Below are positions 9,794-20,715 of a DNA stretch of 64,000 nt, in pieces. Each line of letters starts with the position of its first letter. Within the stretch, counting starts at the first letter, position 1. This DNA is from Picochlorum sp. 'celeri' (lineage: Eukaryota; Chlorophyta; Trebouxiophyceae): assembly GCA_010909725.1 (NCBI GenBank), contig JAACMV010000008.1, positions 682,001 to 746,000 of the forward strand. The letters are read 5' to 3'. Both the position numbers and the translations under genes were made by a program. The notes under the pieces were generated by a model. It was not told the DNA's origin. It saw only the letters and a program-made list of their open reading frames with translations, and did not search any database.

Positions 9794-10444
9794 TTATTTG
9801 CACTTGTAGTTACCCTTTCCATTGAATCTGAGGGATACTGTTCTTCTTCTGGCTTGTTCGTTGCAGACATAATTCACAACCACGGCAACTTTTGAGTATC
9901 CTTTGCCAGAGCCATCTGGCTTGGAACTTGCTGTGATTCTGTAGGGACCAGCCTTGACGCGCTCGCCATCGTTGAGATCACAAGATTTGACATCCAAAAC
10001 TTTGTAGTTTCTCACCCCTGCGGGGCAGGAGAAGGCCTCGGCGAGGTCGTTGTTGTCCTTCATCAGCATTGGGAAATATTCCTTGACCATGGCTGTGCGA
10101 ATTGCCACGTCGAGATTCATCCAGCCGGTTTCGGTACTGCTTTCTCCTTCGAAATCTGCCAAATTATAACACGTATACTTGTCATTGTTTGCCTGCAGAG
10201 CGAATCAGTACCAATGAGTACGTTGTATATACGATGGTGTCGGAAGTGATCTCACCCAATGTGGGTTGAGGTGGACAAGGCGATGAACACGTACCGACAC
10301 CTCCAGGAGCTGATCTGAATCAAGCACATATTGTAAATCCTTGATGGGTGTGAATGTGGACAGCTGATTGAAGCAGTCCTTGCCCGATACAAGGGACAGG
10401 ATGGGTAGCAACAAGACGGCAGTCGTGACGACGTGGTTCTTCAT
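9794..10444 (-). CDS. Small secreted cysteine-containing protein, unknown family
   Basis: Two exons, 10295..10444 and 9794..10192, are separated by intron 10193-10294 (GTACGT..CTCTGCAG, phase 0), giving 182 aa. The N-terminus MKNHVVTTAVLLLPILSLVSG is a clear signal peptide with predicted cleavage before KDCFNQ. The mature protein has six Cys residues (KDCFN, YTCYN, FSCPAG, KSCDL, VCNEQ, YKCK), suggesting three disulphides. It ends in a strand-rich region (GPYRITASS, VAVVVNYVC, TVSLRFNGKGNYKC). The layout vaguely recalls cystatin-like folds, but no QxVxG motif is present, so no function is assigned. It lies just 3' of the FUSC gene on the same strand. Confidence 0.65.
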
Positions 10445-10593
10445 GATGATGATGATTGCTGATTTTGATATGATATATTTTCTGTCTGTAATGTATGATA
10501 TGCTTGAATAATAATAAAGATGAAATCTTTCTTGAAAAAATAACCGGGATGAATCTGACGTGTCGGAGAGTGACAAAGATCTGTCTTGCGTGT

Positions 10594-13500
10594 TTACTGC
10601 TGCTGCTGTTGCCACCGTTGGTTCAATCCCTCCAAGGTGATCCGAGTATCTTTCCGAGCAATGCCGATGATGAAACTGCTGTAGCTATCCCGAAGTTTCA
10701 TGCGTTCATTTTGGCACAGCATGAGGCCCAATTGGTGAACTTCATGGAGTGAGGCATAGAGGTATTGGAAGAATACCAGGCATTTGAGATCCCGAACAGC
10801 AGTTTTTCCATGTCCTGTCGACCTGACCGTCGAGTCAAACTGTTTCAATATTCTTGATTGTAGGTCCATGACGAGATCAAGTACGGACGAGATCTTGATT
10901 TCAAGTTTGCTGTTTTCTTCTGGTGATGTCTGTGTCAGGCTTTGCGCAATGGCGAGGTGCATGTCCTCAGTAGCCTTGAAAAGCTCTGTCGTGGCTTCCA
11001 TCATTGTGGAGAGAAGTACTTGATTCAGTGTCCCTGTATCATGCGGATAGATGCTGCTTTTTAAGGCGTGCATGCACACATTAATATGGAGCCCCATCCG
11101 GACAATTCTAATAAAGGCCATCTTGCATGCGAGGGGCAGAGGGATGAGTGTGATGTCAAAGATGAAAAATCTCCAGTTCTCTAGAGAATTTGCTCTTTTT
11201 TCTGCCATGATGTCACTGGCGATGGATAACCTCGTCTTGAACGAGCTTTCTGTTTTCTCAGACATAGCCTTGTATATATCAACCAATGCGACCTGGTGGG
11301 CATCGTCAGTCTCATCTGTGCTTCTTTCTTCCTGTCGGGTTTCCATCTTTTCTTTCTGTGAGAGAATACCTGGTGCTCGCTCAAGAGAGTCGTAGACAGT
11401 GCGAATATTTTCATCCAAAAGCTTTGCTTCTTTATCAAATATGATGTGACTCGAATATACAGGCATGACAAGCCAATTGAATGCCAACGCAAAGGCAGCA
11501 CCTGCAATTGTTGAGATTGTTCTGCCAGCAAATTCCCACACATCGCCTGCCGCACAACATTTCCCTGTGTATTGACAGGTTACCACTGAAAAATATGTGT
11601 ACACTACTAGAAAGATGGAATATCGAGCGTAGGAGTCTATGCTAGAGAAGAGACTGAAAAATGCATTGACTAGAACGTTTATCCAAAATATAAAATACGG
11701 GTTCTGTGCCAAATTCCCATTTAGCATTGTTACGAATCCCAAAACTCCTCCAAAAGCAATCATTGTCGTTCGAAGGAAAATTTTAATGATGCTGACGTTG
11801 ATCGTTGGGTTGAGACATATTGCAACAGCTATAGGTGCATTGAATGGCATCCACTGGATCAAATATTTCGCAATCTGCTTCTGATTGTACAGATTAGAAT
11901 CTGTGTCTCCGACAGCAAGAAATCCAACCAATATAACCATGAGAACAAAAAGTACAAGTCCAAACCAGTACTTGAAGAAAAACACCACCTCTCTGAATGT
12001 GGGTTTGGGCTGCCGCTGATCTGTTGCCCCCTTGCCAGCCTTGGGGCTGAAAAGCAAAGCCCTGATCCGCTTCATTATATCAACACACCCTAACATATAG
12101 ACAAATATTCCTAATACGCCTGTTCCAAGAAGAACATCCAGGACAATTGCTTTGAACACGGGAGAAGTACGAACTGCTAGAATACGGCTTTTTGTGGTGC
12201 TGGGACCAAGATTCTGATCCTCTGACACCTTGGACAGCATTTCCCCCGTATACCTTTGACGAAACAGCATATGAACATCTACAGCATCAAAATAGTCTCT
12301 ATCAGTGATATCCAAGGCGGTTGCAATCCTCTGATCGAGCTGAATGCAATAATCAATCATGCTTTCAACTGCCGTGAAAAGGACAAGCGAAGAACCACCC
12401 AGGCAAAATGGCATCGCATTCACGTCCGTCTGCTCCAATATCTCACTGACCCCAGATATTCCAGACTTTTCAAGGTACGCAGACATTTCTTTGTCGTCGA
12501 TGATGAGGAATAACTGACGGTGTAATTCAAGCCAGAATTCTCTTGGTTTGGGTCTCCAAGAAATGCAGTTTCCAGAACACGCCTGAAACAATGGCATGCG
12601 AGATAATGCTTCTGATGAACCATGGAGAGCACATGATATACCAGCACACACTGACCCCATAACCTGCACTATTCGCAAACCTGTCGGTACATCCTGTGAT
12701 GTAACCCAGGCATGCTTTTTTGTAGCGTCTGATGCATGTGTTAGGCCCAGATCCCTCATGATGCTCAAGTATATCAACTCGACGCAACCAAGCTGTGATA
12801 TAAAATTTTCTATAGATTCACCAACCTGTGCGTAGAGAGCCACGTTTGATCCCCATTGAGATGAAAACCCAGGTATTGGTGGTTCAGCCTTGCACGAAGA
12901 TTGAAATTTACTGGCATCTTGCAGGTCCTGAAGAATATCCAAGTAGCTCTTAATAGCCATCCGCCTCATTTTCGTGTCATATTCTATAACATGACTGACA
13001 GATTGTGTTGGGACTTGCATGAGAGGCATGTGACAGGAAGATGCTGCATGCATTGACTCTTGCATGCACGATGACAGATGGGAAATAGTTTTCCCAGCCT
13101 CTCGTAGCACACCACCATACCCCTTCCGAAGCTCATCGTGTGATGACTTGACATAAATAACCATAGCACTCAAACATGTTCCAAGCATCGAAACGCAAGA
13201 AGCCTTTAAAAACCCTCCAAAGACCAATGTCCAATAGGCATACTGTCCACTGACTGGCATCAACAATCCAAAAATCGTTATCGTGCACGCAAGGGATAGG
13301 CTGATCAATGATACTCCGGCTGCAAGAGCGTTCTTCCCAGTGCTCCTCATCCAAGCCCACGGCGCTGTCATGATGGCAAACAACAGCATGATCAGCACCC
13401 AGTATACTGTTGGGGCAGATTCTGTATCCGCCTCCACAATCAGCCTAATATCTTCATAAATCACATCGATCGCATCGAAGAAATCCCCAGTCCCCTTGAA

Positions 13501-13848
13501 ATATTCGGAAAAGGATGGCAACTGCAATTCATGACCAATTTCTAGCAAAGCCTTCATCCCCGAACCTCGAGACAGCCACGAAAGAGAGACTATGGAGAAT
13601 CCCAACAATCCACCAGAGAGGGTCGCCCCCATAAACATCGATCCTGCTATAATCCGCCCTCCTATAGTGTTATCATTGCTTAAAGCTTGTGATGTAATGC
13701 CGTAGAAGACAACGGCAATGCATGCCAAGGGAAACCGTAGTTGTGCAACAAGACCAAACAAGAGTGGCACCACAACTCCAAAACTGTTTTGAGCAACCCA
13801 GTACGCCGTTTCTGACCTCAAAGCATCCTTGACACGGCTCGAAATCAT
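10594..13848 (-). CDS. FUSC-family (fusaric acid resistance-like) membrane transporter
   Basis: One long exon encodes 1084 aa from ATG 13848. Two membrane clusters are visible: five to six hydrophobic helices in about 18-225 (FGVVVPLLFGLVAQL, AGSMFMGATLSGGLLGF, ISLSLACTITIFGLLMP), and a second set at about 560-815 (DVLLGTGVLGIFVYMLG, WFGLVLFVLMVILVGFL, IAFGGVLGFVTML, FALAFNWLVMPVYSS). Long helical soluble parts follow each cluster. This two-cluster layout and the AGAAFALAFNWLVMP-type segment fit the FUSC/aromatic acid exporter and ALMT superfamily. Family members export aromatic acids or organic anions; the substrate here cannot be told. The C-terminus ends in a Gln run from a CTG repeat. Confidence 0.68.
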   Translation of the reverse strand: MISSRVKDALRSETAYWVAQNSFGVVVPLLFGLVAQLRFPLACIAVVFYGITSQALSNDNTIGGRIIAGSMFMGATLSGGLLGFSIVSLSWLSRGSGMKALLEIGHELQLPSFSEYFKGTGDFFDAIDVIYEDIRLIVEADTESAPTVYWVLIMLLFAIMTAPWAWMRSTGKNALAAGVSLISLSLACTITIFGLLMPVSGQYAYWTLVFGGFLKASCVSMLGTCLSAMVIYVKSSHDELRKGYGGVLREAGKTISHLSSCMQESMHAASSCHMPLMQVPTQSVSHVIEYDTKMRRMAIKSYLDILQDLQDASKFQSSCKAEPPIPGFSSQWGSNVALYAQVGESIENFISQLGCVELIYLSIMRDLGLTHASDATKKHAWVTSQDVPTGLRIVQVMGSVCAGISCALHGSSEALSRMPLFQACSGNCISWRPKPREFWLELHRQLFLIIDDKEMSAYLEKSGISGVSEILEQTDVNAMPFCLGGSSLVLFTAVESMIDYCIQLDQRIATALDITDRDYFDAVDVHMLFRQRYTGEMLSKVSEDQNLGPSTTKSRILAVRTSPVFKAIVLDVLLGTGVLGIFVYMLGCVDIMKRIRALLFSPKAGKGATDQRQPKPTFREVVFFFKYWFGLVLFVLMVILVGFLAVGDTDSNLYNQKQIAKYLIQWMPFNAPIAVAICLNPTINVSIIKIFLRTTMIAFGGVLGFVTMLNGNLAQNPYFIFWINVLVNAFFSLFSSIDSYARYSIFLVVYTYFSVVTCQYTGKCCAAGDVWEFAGRTISTIAGAAFALAFNWLVMPVYSSHIIFDKEAKLLDENIRTVYDSLERAPGILSQKEKMETRQEERSTDETDDAHQVALVDIYKAMSEKTESSFKTRLSIASDIMAEKRANSLENWRFFIFDITLIPLPLACKMAFIRIVRMGLHINVCMHALKSSIYPHDTGTLNQVLLSTMMEATTELFKATEDMHLAIAQSLTQTSPEENSKLEIKISSVLDLVMDLQSRILKQFDSTVRSTGHGKTAVRDLKCLVFFQYLYASLHEVHQLGLMLCQNERMKLRDSYSSFIIGIARKDTRITLEGLNQRWQQQQQ

Positions 13849-14042
13849 TTTGAAAGGTATTATCGAATATTGAACACCAGCAATGGATCAAGTTGCGCTA
13901 CTGGTTGCCTTTCTCGTCAAACTGGGATTGTTTTCCATTGTCAGCTAGTGTCGCAACATACGTGCATACTAGGGTTGCGTCCCGGATCTATAACGCATCT
14001 TCTTTAGTATTTGTTTATTTAAATATATGATATAAACTTGCA

Positions 14043-17000
14043 TTAATCGCAGGCATCGGCATGAAGTTTCATCCATTCTTCCAGCTTTTTCTTCAGTGCT
14101 TGATTTGGTATCAAATCTTCTTCTGACAGGTGGCAGCGACTGAATGGATCTGTTGCACTGATGGTGAGATGTCGTTGAATGGTTTTCCTGTCCAATGTGA
14201 CTTTTGAATCCGGAAGGATGACGGGATCCTTCATTAGAACGTTCAGAATGGGGTCTAAGAACTCTTCAGGGACTGTTATAGATGTTCTTCGCTCATCTCC
14301 TAGCGCACTTCCTTCAGGGGATTCAATGCAGTCAAATGCCTTGATTACATTGTGAATGCTGTTGATGTCTGCTTCAGATGGTGTTTGCAGGCCAGATTGC
14401 GTCGGGGTTTCTACCAAACGGAGGCAATCCTTGATTAAATCCCCTGATACCGAGTTCTCCTTCAAACAGAGGATGAACGCATGCCAGCCATCCACGACAG
14501 ATTCATCAGGCATTTTTCCTCGAGAATGGAGAGCTGGTACTCCAGACTTTGCTCGAGCTGCATATTGTTCTAGGGAAGAGAGTATGCCCAGATATGGACC
14601 CAAAACCTCTATAACCATGGTTGTTCTGACATCCCTGCCAAGTCGCAACAAGCCCTGCTCGTGCTGCTGGTGGATCTTGGATAGGAGCTTGTTGAGATGA
14701 GACTGCTCACAAAAGTTTTGCAGCCCCCACCCAATGAGCTCTGCCAGACGAGCGCTCAGCAACTCGGCGTCAGGTTCTGCACTCAATATGGCTTCCGGAT
14801 CGAACGTACACGCAATCTCCAACAACCTGACGAGATGATAACACAAGTCACATGCTGCTAATACCCGTCTATAACTGAGAGCTTGATCCTCAATGCCTCC
14901 AGAATCCCTGAGCTGCTGATGCAATTCTTCCACAATTAGTATCACCTCTGGAGAGATCCAATTCAGCCTATCAATAAGTGAGGTGAACAATGTATTCCTG
15001 AGTTTCTTGTCCTGCTGGAGAATAGCAGCAAGCCATGCCCTCATCTCCTCTCTATACCCCCTTACTCCTGCTGATTCTTCACCGGTTCCAATACGAGGAG
15101 AGAGTCCACTAGAAGAAACTAAAAGGCCAAACGCATTGGAAGCATGAATCCAATTTCGTGGGTGGTCGAAAGATTCTATCAAACTAGGCAGCAGGGCCTG
15201 TCTTGCATAGGAGCTTTGGCACAGAAAGGAACACGTATCTTCATCCCGAATCATCATCCACAACGAATACAAAATCGAATTTTGCGCTCTTGGATCGACA
15301 ACCCTTGTATCTCTAATTAGACCGATGCATAACTGGACGATTTGCTCCAAATAAAAGGAATTCTGATCTTCTAATGACTTCCAGGATACCTGATCTGATC
15401 TCCTACAGGCCAAGACCTACAAAGAACACAAGCACATGAGCATCCAGCTATTTTTGAGTATATACGAATAATAATCAATTAGTACGCACCATATCAAGGG
15501 CTCCCTCCACATATAAATCTGCAACGTATGACAGTAGAGGACCTCTGTTATCTTGTTGAATGTGGAGAACTATCCTAGCCATGACTGCTGCCAATGCACC
15601 AAATGTCTCCTGCTTCCATTTTGGCATGAGCCAATTCATATACCACATGAGTAATCTGAGGCTTTCAATCATTGTCTTTTTGCATTCTTTCATTGTGAAT
15701 TCAATGATTTCTGCCCCGGCCCCCTCTGATTCGGCATTATACTTTTCCAGCATTCCCTTGTATGAGGTCATTGCCGCTTCAAATGTTTGCATGTACGTAT
15801 AAATTAGCTTTGTCATTTGACTGGCTCCGAGATGAAACAGCACAAAGGAGGCATTCACAAGCCACCAAGACCATTCAGGTGCTGCATAAACAATTGATGC
15901 TTCAAGTTAACCGATAAATTAGTCGTCATTCATTCTTTACACAACATACCCTCTTCAAAAACTGCCATAGGCCGAGACATTGGTCCAAGTAACCAGTCAC
16001 CAGCCCTCTCATCCTCCTCTAAAGCAGGAACATGAAGCGGCCTGCAAGTCTGACTGCACACATCCACAATGGACTGTTTACACAGATAGGACAGTCCACC
16101 ACCCAAACGAGCATCTGGATCCAGGCTATCGTCATCGAAATCATCCAAAACTCCCACGACAGTAGATCGGATTCCACGTAAAAACACCTGAGGTGGAAAG
16201 TCAAATGAAGAGCCTTCCAAATGTACCTTTCTCAAGAACTTTCTGCAAGCCCGTACAACAAATGAATGCAACGAACACACTACAGTAGGATTTGAGAGTC
16301 CAGGGGGCGCCATTTCTCTATTCACCCCGAGATTTTTGCGCGTGATATACTTGATAAACTGTGCAAAATACGGTGGAACCATGGTTGATTCCACGTGTCC
16401 ATCAAACACCATGACAGCTTTCACCATGTCCAGCCACCCATCCCTTGATACTGTAGTAGCCTGGTCTTCGGCAAATCTATCGAGATAATCTTGCACGCTA
16501 GCATCATCCAATACCTCTTCGATTTCATTCACTACAAGTGCCTTCTCATCTCCTACCTCCATCTTTTTCAACTCTAACAATGTACCAAGCAACTGACCTT
16601 GCCAATCCTCAACATACTTTAACAACGTAACTACATCCGTGACAGCATCACTCATATCCTCATGAGAATCAGACTGCCCAAACCCAATCATTTTGTCCAA
16701 CATACATTCAACATCATCCTCCACAGAGGCTGGAACAAGTTGAGCCAAGTCCTCATTTGTTGGCTGTCTCACAGCAAAGAAATCTTCAAACTCTTCCATC
16801 CAATCCTTCCCATCAAGCCATGAATACACAAATCTACGATTTAACATGAAATGCAACCAAATCCGCGTATAAACCACGGCATCACAACGTCCAACAACCA
16901 TGCTTCTCTCCCACACATTTCCTTTCACCCTTCGCCCACAACTCGCACACACAGCATGCACAAAATCTTTGCACGATCTATCATCCACATTATCAGCAAG

Positions 17001-18293
17001 CAATTCTAAGAACGTCTTCATAGGACTGCCACGCTGATCATAGAAGAGCATCCGCTGGAATGACTCTAGAAACACAGCATCAACCACAAAATGACTACGC
17101 ATCACCCATGCCAACTCCTTCATTAAATATTTCGCTGCCTGATCCCGAATAGTACTCAAAAGAGTATTCCTGCTATTCACTCTATATGCATCCTCCATCC
17201 GAGCCGTGCATGCTTCCAACCCCAGCATCTCTGCTGCATGAGATGCAGCCACAGCAGCTGCCTCTCCTGGAGACATTGCCCCCCTCATCTGCCCAAGAAC
17301 CGTCAACTTTTCCAAACAATCCGTCAAATACGCAGCACAAGATAAAGCCGTCGACGCAAGCTCCACCTCTGGCAAAAGCGGCAAGAATCCATCCACTGGG
17401 TACCGGAAAGGCACATGCCCAAAATTAATCTCACACGCCTCAGCATAACTCACCGATACTCCAGGAGAATACGACATATCATTCAACACTTTGGGCGTAT
17501 ACGCCACACCCATTGGCACCCCATTCCTCCAGTACTCTATCCTCCCATTCTCAAAATCAATCCCACACGATATCACATCCCCAGCAGTCCACTTCTCCCC
17601 ATACGACATGGACTCCACATTCCACTTCCGCACCCTCTTGCCATCATACGCATAACTATCTCGACTATCACCGACCCCATCCTCGGATGTATACACCGTC
17701 AGAGGCGTCACCCAACCCAACTGCATAATCCCAGGCGTGTTCAACTGCACCTCAAACATCCAACGCCCCTCACAAGGCACATCAATGTCACCTCGCACAG
17801 AAGAAAAGTTACTCGTCCCCACCACAGAGTACATTCCAGGTCCAGTCGAAATCACATCAACGGATCCCTTCTCGAGAATTAATTCACAGTCGTGTGCCAA
17901 GTCAACCTTGTCCAAAGAGGAAGGTCTCTCTGGCACCAGACCACCCAAAACATCCTTCATCCGATCTTCAAATACATCTGAAATGATACCAAACGAATCC
18001 ACCAGCCCACGATCCTCATTCAATCCCAAACAAAAACACAGGGCAGCATCAGCAACATCCACGTCATTCAAACCACCACCCCCAGAAGCTTCTTCTTCAT
18101 TATTACACCTATACGACTGTAGTTTTTCAAAAAGAACACCAGTTTTCTTCTCAGAAGAAGAAGAAGAAGCATTCCCCTCCCACAGTCGCGTCTTTTTCTT
18201 CTCCTCCCTCTTGGAACAACCTTCTTCTTCTTCTTCCAAAACTTCTCCCAAACCAACACGCCCTCGTCCTTCGCCTTCTTCTTCTATATTCAT
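14043..18293 (-). CDS. KPC1/RKP-like E3 ubiquitin ligase (RNF123 family) with a C-terminal U-box
   Basis: Three exons are inferred: 15950..18293, 15490..15881 and 14043..15416. The introns are 15882-15949 (GTATGT..TATGCAG, phase 1) and 15417-15489 (GTGCGT..TTTGTAG, phase 0). The product has 1369 aa, close to human RNF123 (1314). The SPRY domain at about 180-320 is highly conserved (GRWMFEVQLNTPGIMQLGW, GVGDSRDSYAYDGKRVRKWN, GIDFENGRIEYWRNG, FRYPVDGFLPL). Long helical regions follow, including DTRVVDPRAQNSIL as in plant RKP. Family members ubiquitinate CDK inhibitors and other substrates in the cytoplasm. The family's C-terminal C3HC4 RING is absent: residues 1292-1369 form a UBE4/UFD2-like U-box (EEFLDPILNVLMKDPVILP, TLDRKTIQRHL, TDPFSR). 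The N-terminal 75 residues are Glu/Arg/Ser-rich. Confidence 0.85.
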
Positions 18294-18501
18294 TTTTATT
18301 ATTATTACATGATAGTTATTATATACGTGAATCTGACCCCGTCAGGACTTGAACCAGTCCTTCATATTCAGACTCGCACATGAGCATTGCTGAAGCAAGG
18401 AACACATGCTTCTCTCTCTCTCTTTCATTTCTTCTTCTGAGGGTAGTTATTATGGAGATGATTTTAAATTGGTATACTCCTCTCATGTAGACAGTATGTG
18501 T

Positions 18502-18885
18502 TTATTTCTCTCGCGCATCATCATCATCATCATCGCCTGTGCACCCCACAACAGCCTTCACTCTGTACACGGCAACCTTGGCTCCTCCTCTCTCCTCTGT
18601 ACCCCCTACACCCGTACTCGCCCCACGCCTAGTACTACTAGTACTTACACCACCACCACCACCAGCAGGAGCCTTTTGAGAAGAAGAAGAAGAAGAGTTC
18701 GTCACAGATGAGAGAAACTTGTTCCATGTATTCTTCAATCACTTTTTATGCTGCTCTGGAGTCGCTTCAATAAACTCCTTCGCATGCGCCATTGCCCGTT
18801 CCAATCGAGTCGAAGACTCTTCTATTCTCTCTTCTTTTTCTTCTTTATCTGCAGAAGAATGAGTCTCATTCCGAGGCATTGCCAT
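18502..18885 (-). pseudogene. ORF interrupted by a single in-frame TGA (readthrough, recoding or pseudogene)
   Basis: ATG 18885 opens a frame that reaches TGA at 18739-18741 after 48 codons and then continues in the same frame for 78 codons to a stop at about 18502. The part before the TGA is a charged helix (ERAMAHAKEFIEATPEQHKK); the part after continues helix-like (LKNTWNKFLSSV), then Ser- and Gly-rich linkers, a strand (AKVAVYRVKAVVG) and a six-Asp tail. The composition is protein-like on both sides of the stop. No family is recognised. A TGG-to-TGA change or sequencing error, stop readthrough, or a gene ending at the first stop are all possible; no convincing SECIS element was seen downstream. 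Confidence 0.4.
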
Positions 18886-19292
18886 GGTCGCGCTCTGTAT
18901 TTCACTCTCACTATGCAGTAGTAGTACTACTGTAATGCTCAATTGCTACTTGTTATTATTAGAGAAATTTCTATGCTAATGATAAAAAAGAAGGATGTGG
19001 TCGAACACCCAAACATGGTACCTCTCAGCCTTTTTCTTTTCTTCTTGTGTCTTGATCAATTAATTGATTTGGTTGCAACTGCACGGTCGAGAATGGTCTG
19101 TGATAGGGACCCATCTTCTACTAGAGTAGTAAGGAGATGTTGTCACATCAAAACAGTGAGGCCCCTGATGTAATAAAAACATAGAAAAAAGGGAGTGATA
19201 GTATGTAGTGTGTATATACTTGTTGCACATGATATTGCAACAGTGTATGTTTGAATACATTTTAAATCGTTTGGCTGACAATGCCAGGAGAG
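18886..19292. other. Intergenic, left flank of the transposon
   Basis: No gene is seen. The region is AT-rich. It should include the promoter of the minus-strand gene at 18.9 kb and the insertion flank of the KDZ element. Confidence 0.45.
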
Positions 19293-19311
19293 TTTGAATA
19301 GTGTTCAAACG
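19293..19311. repeat. Short palindrome at the left transposon flank
   Basis: A 7-bp inverted repeat (gtttgaa / ttcaaac) with a 5-nt centre sits at the outermost part of the left inverted-similarity block. Confidence 0.4.
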
Positions 19312-19446
19312 CACGTGCGATTGTCCTTGTTTCTCAAGCATATTGCGCTTTTGTGTGCAAGTCGCGCAATACTGCCGCTTTAAATATATATAGTATCAAA
19401 GTTGGAGGGATTTTGAGCCACAAAGAGGCGAAAAACAAGGGATTTC

Positions 19447-20715
19447 ATGCCAACTTTTGCCCCGAATGCGAGTGCGGACGATGTGCCTGCGCGTGAGATC
19501 GGCGGCACCGATCGCGCGTATTCGGATCATACCCAAGAAATCGATGTAGATATAGTGAATAATGATACATGTCGCGCAAACAAGGCGGCACCGCCGAGAA
19601 AATTTTTCAAACCTCGGGAAGAGGAGCCTCCCAGGAAGTACCCAAGACTGGAAAATGGCCACATTTTGGCCAAAAATAGCCTTCCTGAAGGGTTTCCGGA
19701 ACTCATCACTGCCCTGTATAGTGACGTCAAGGTGTGGTATGAGAAGAGCAGAAAGATGGAGGGAATGCACGAAGAAGAGAGGTCAAGGTGTGCCTCCCTG
19801 CAGGCTCAAGTAGCACAGCTAGAGGGTGAGTTGTCCAGGAACAGGGCCCATGCCCAAAAGGTGGTCGAGCTGGCTTCGCCCTTGGTCATCACATCGCAAC
19901 ATGCAATCGATGCATGGCAAGAGAAGACCCGGTACCTGCAACAGTGCATCCTTGGGCTTGGATCCTTTGTTGCAGAGGAGGCAGAAGCGGTTGACCACAC
20001 CCCTGCAGTTGGAGTGGATGAGCCAGCCATGGACGAAGCATCGGGGGGCTTGCACGACCACATTGAGATATGCAGTTTCTACGGGACGACAGTAGTGGGG
20101 ACAGAGCAAGCTCATGCTGTCAGCACGAAAGGGTTAGAGTTCATGTTGCAGCAACGTGATGGGGACAGGGCCACAGTGGACCAAACCATCCATCTCTTCA
20201 ACATCAAGGTGGGCGAACACGCAGTGATGGACAAATATGGACGTCGAATCTCGAATGGATTCTGTGTACTGCAATACGACCTGCAAAGGTGTCTGAGGAA
20301 AGCGTTTGGTGACCCTGCTGTGAAGAATTTTGGGAACCATACACAGAAGACAAACAAGTTTGTGTTGCCAAAGGCAGTACTGGTATCAAAACTCACAGAT
20401 GTGGCCGTCGATGAACTTACATCAAAAAAAATAATCATGAGGAATAAGCCGAACCAGGAATTCTGTTTCATTCCGTATGCAGATGTTGAGCATGTCCTTA
20501 CCAAGTTTGCCCAGCACAACTGCAGGCAGCAGCAGACCACAGCAAGGCTCCTCCTCCTGCAGTCGATGCTTGACAAGTTCTATCGACGCTATTGCTGTGG
20601 TGAGGAGGTTGTTGAAGGCCAGGGCGAGGCCGTGTCAGGGGATGGAGGCCAAGAGTGGTCTGTTGAGAGAACTGATGCTGTGTCCTGCCTGCCAGAACCT
20701 TCACATGGCACCTGA
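19447..20715 (+). CDS. Transposon-encoded accessory protein, unknown family
   Basis: A single exon encodes 422 aa from ATG 19447. The N-terminal 80 residues are charged and disordered and include a basic patch (PPRKFFKPREEEPPRKYPR) that could be a nuclear localisation signal. A coiled coil covers about 95-140 (HEEERSRCASLQAQVAQLEGEL). The C-terminal half looks globular (about 200-400), with GFCVLQYDLQRCLRKAFGD, KAVLVSKLTDVAVDEL and FIPYADVEHVLTKF, suggesting an alpha/beta DNA- or protein-binding domain. I do not recognise it; a BEN-like or other small DNA-binding fold is only a guess. It converges on the transposase, overlapping it by 15 nt. Confidence 0.6.
   Translation: MPTFAPNASADDVPAREIGGTDRAYSDHTQEIDVDIVNNDTCRANKAAPPRKFFKPREEEPPRKYPRLENGHILAKNSLPEGFPELITALYSDVKVWYEKSRKMEGMHEEERSRCASLQAQVAQLEGELSRNRAHAQKVVELASPLVITSQHAIDAWQEKTRYLQQCILGLGSFVAEEAEAVDHTPAVGVDEPAMDEASGGLHDHIEICSFYGTTVVGTEQAHAVSTKGLEFMLQQRDGDRATVDQTIHLFNIKVGEHAVMDKYGRRISNGFCVLQYDLQRCLRKAFGDPAVKNFGNHTQKTNKFVLPKAVLVSKLTDVAVDELTSKKIIMRNKPNQEFCFIPYADVEHVLTKFAQHNCRQQQTTARLLLLQSMLDKFYRRYCCGEEVVEGQGEAVSGDGGQEWSVERTDAVSCLPEPSHGT

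Noticed and set aside
17186..18312. Plus-strand frames of 80-191 codons
   Set aside because: Antisense to the SPRY exon of the RKP-like gene and without conserved features.
18335..18395. tRNA-like B box (GGTTCAAGTCC on the minus strand) with a nearby GGGGTC end
   Set aside because: No matching acceptor strand (GACCCCG) upstream or downstream, the T-stem has two mismatches, and no A box fits; also tested as a permuted tRNA and as tRNA-Sec without success.
18380..18501. SECIS element for the in-frame TGA gene
   Set aside because: An ATGA is present, but no paired quartet (GA after a stem with an AA loop) could be drawn.
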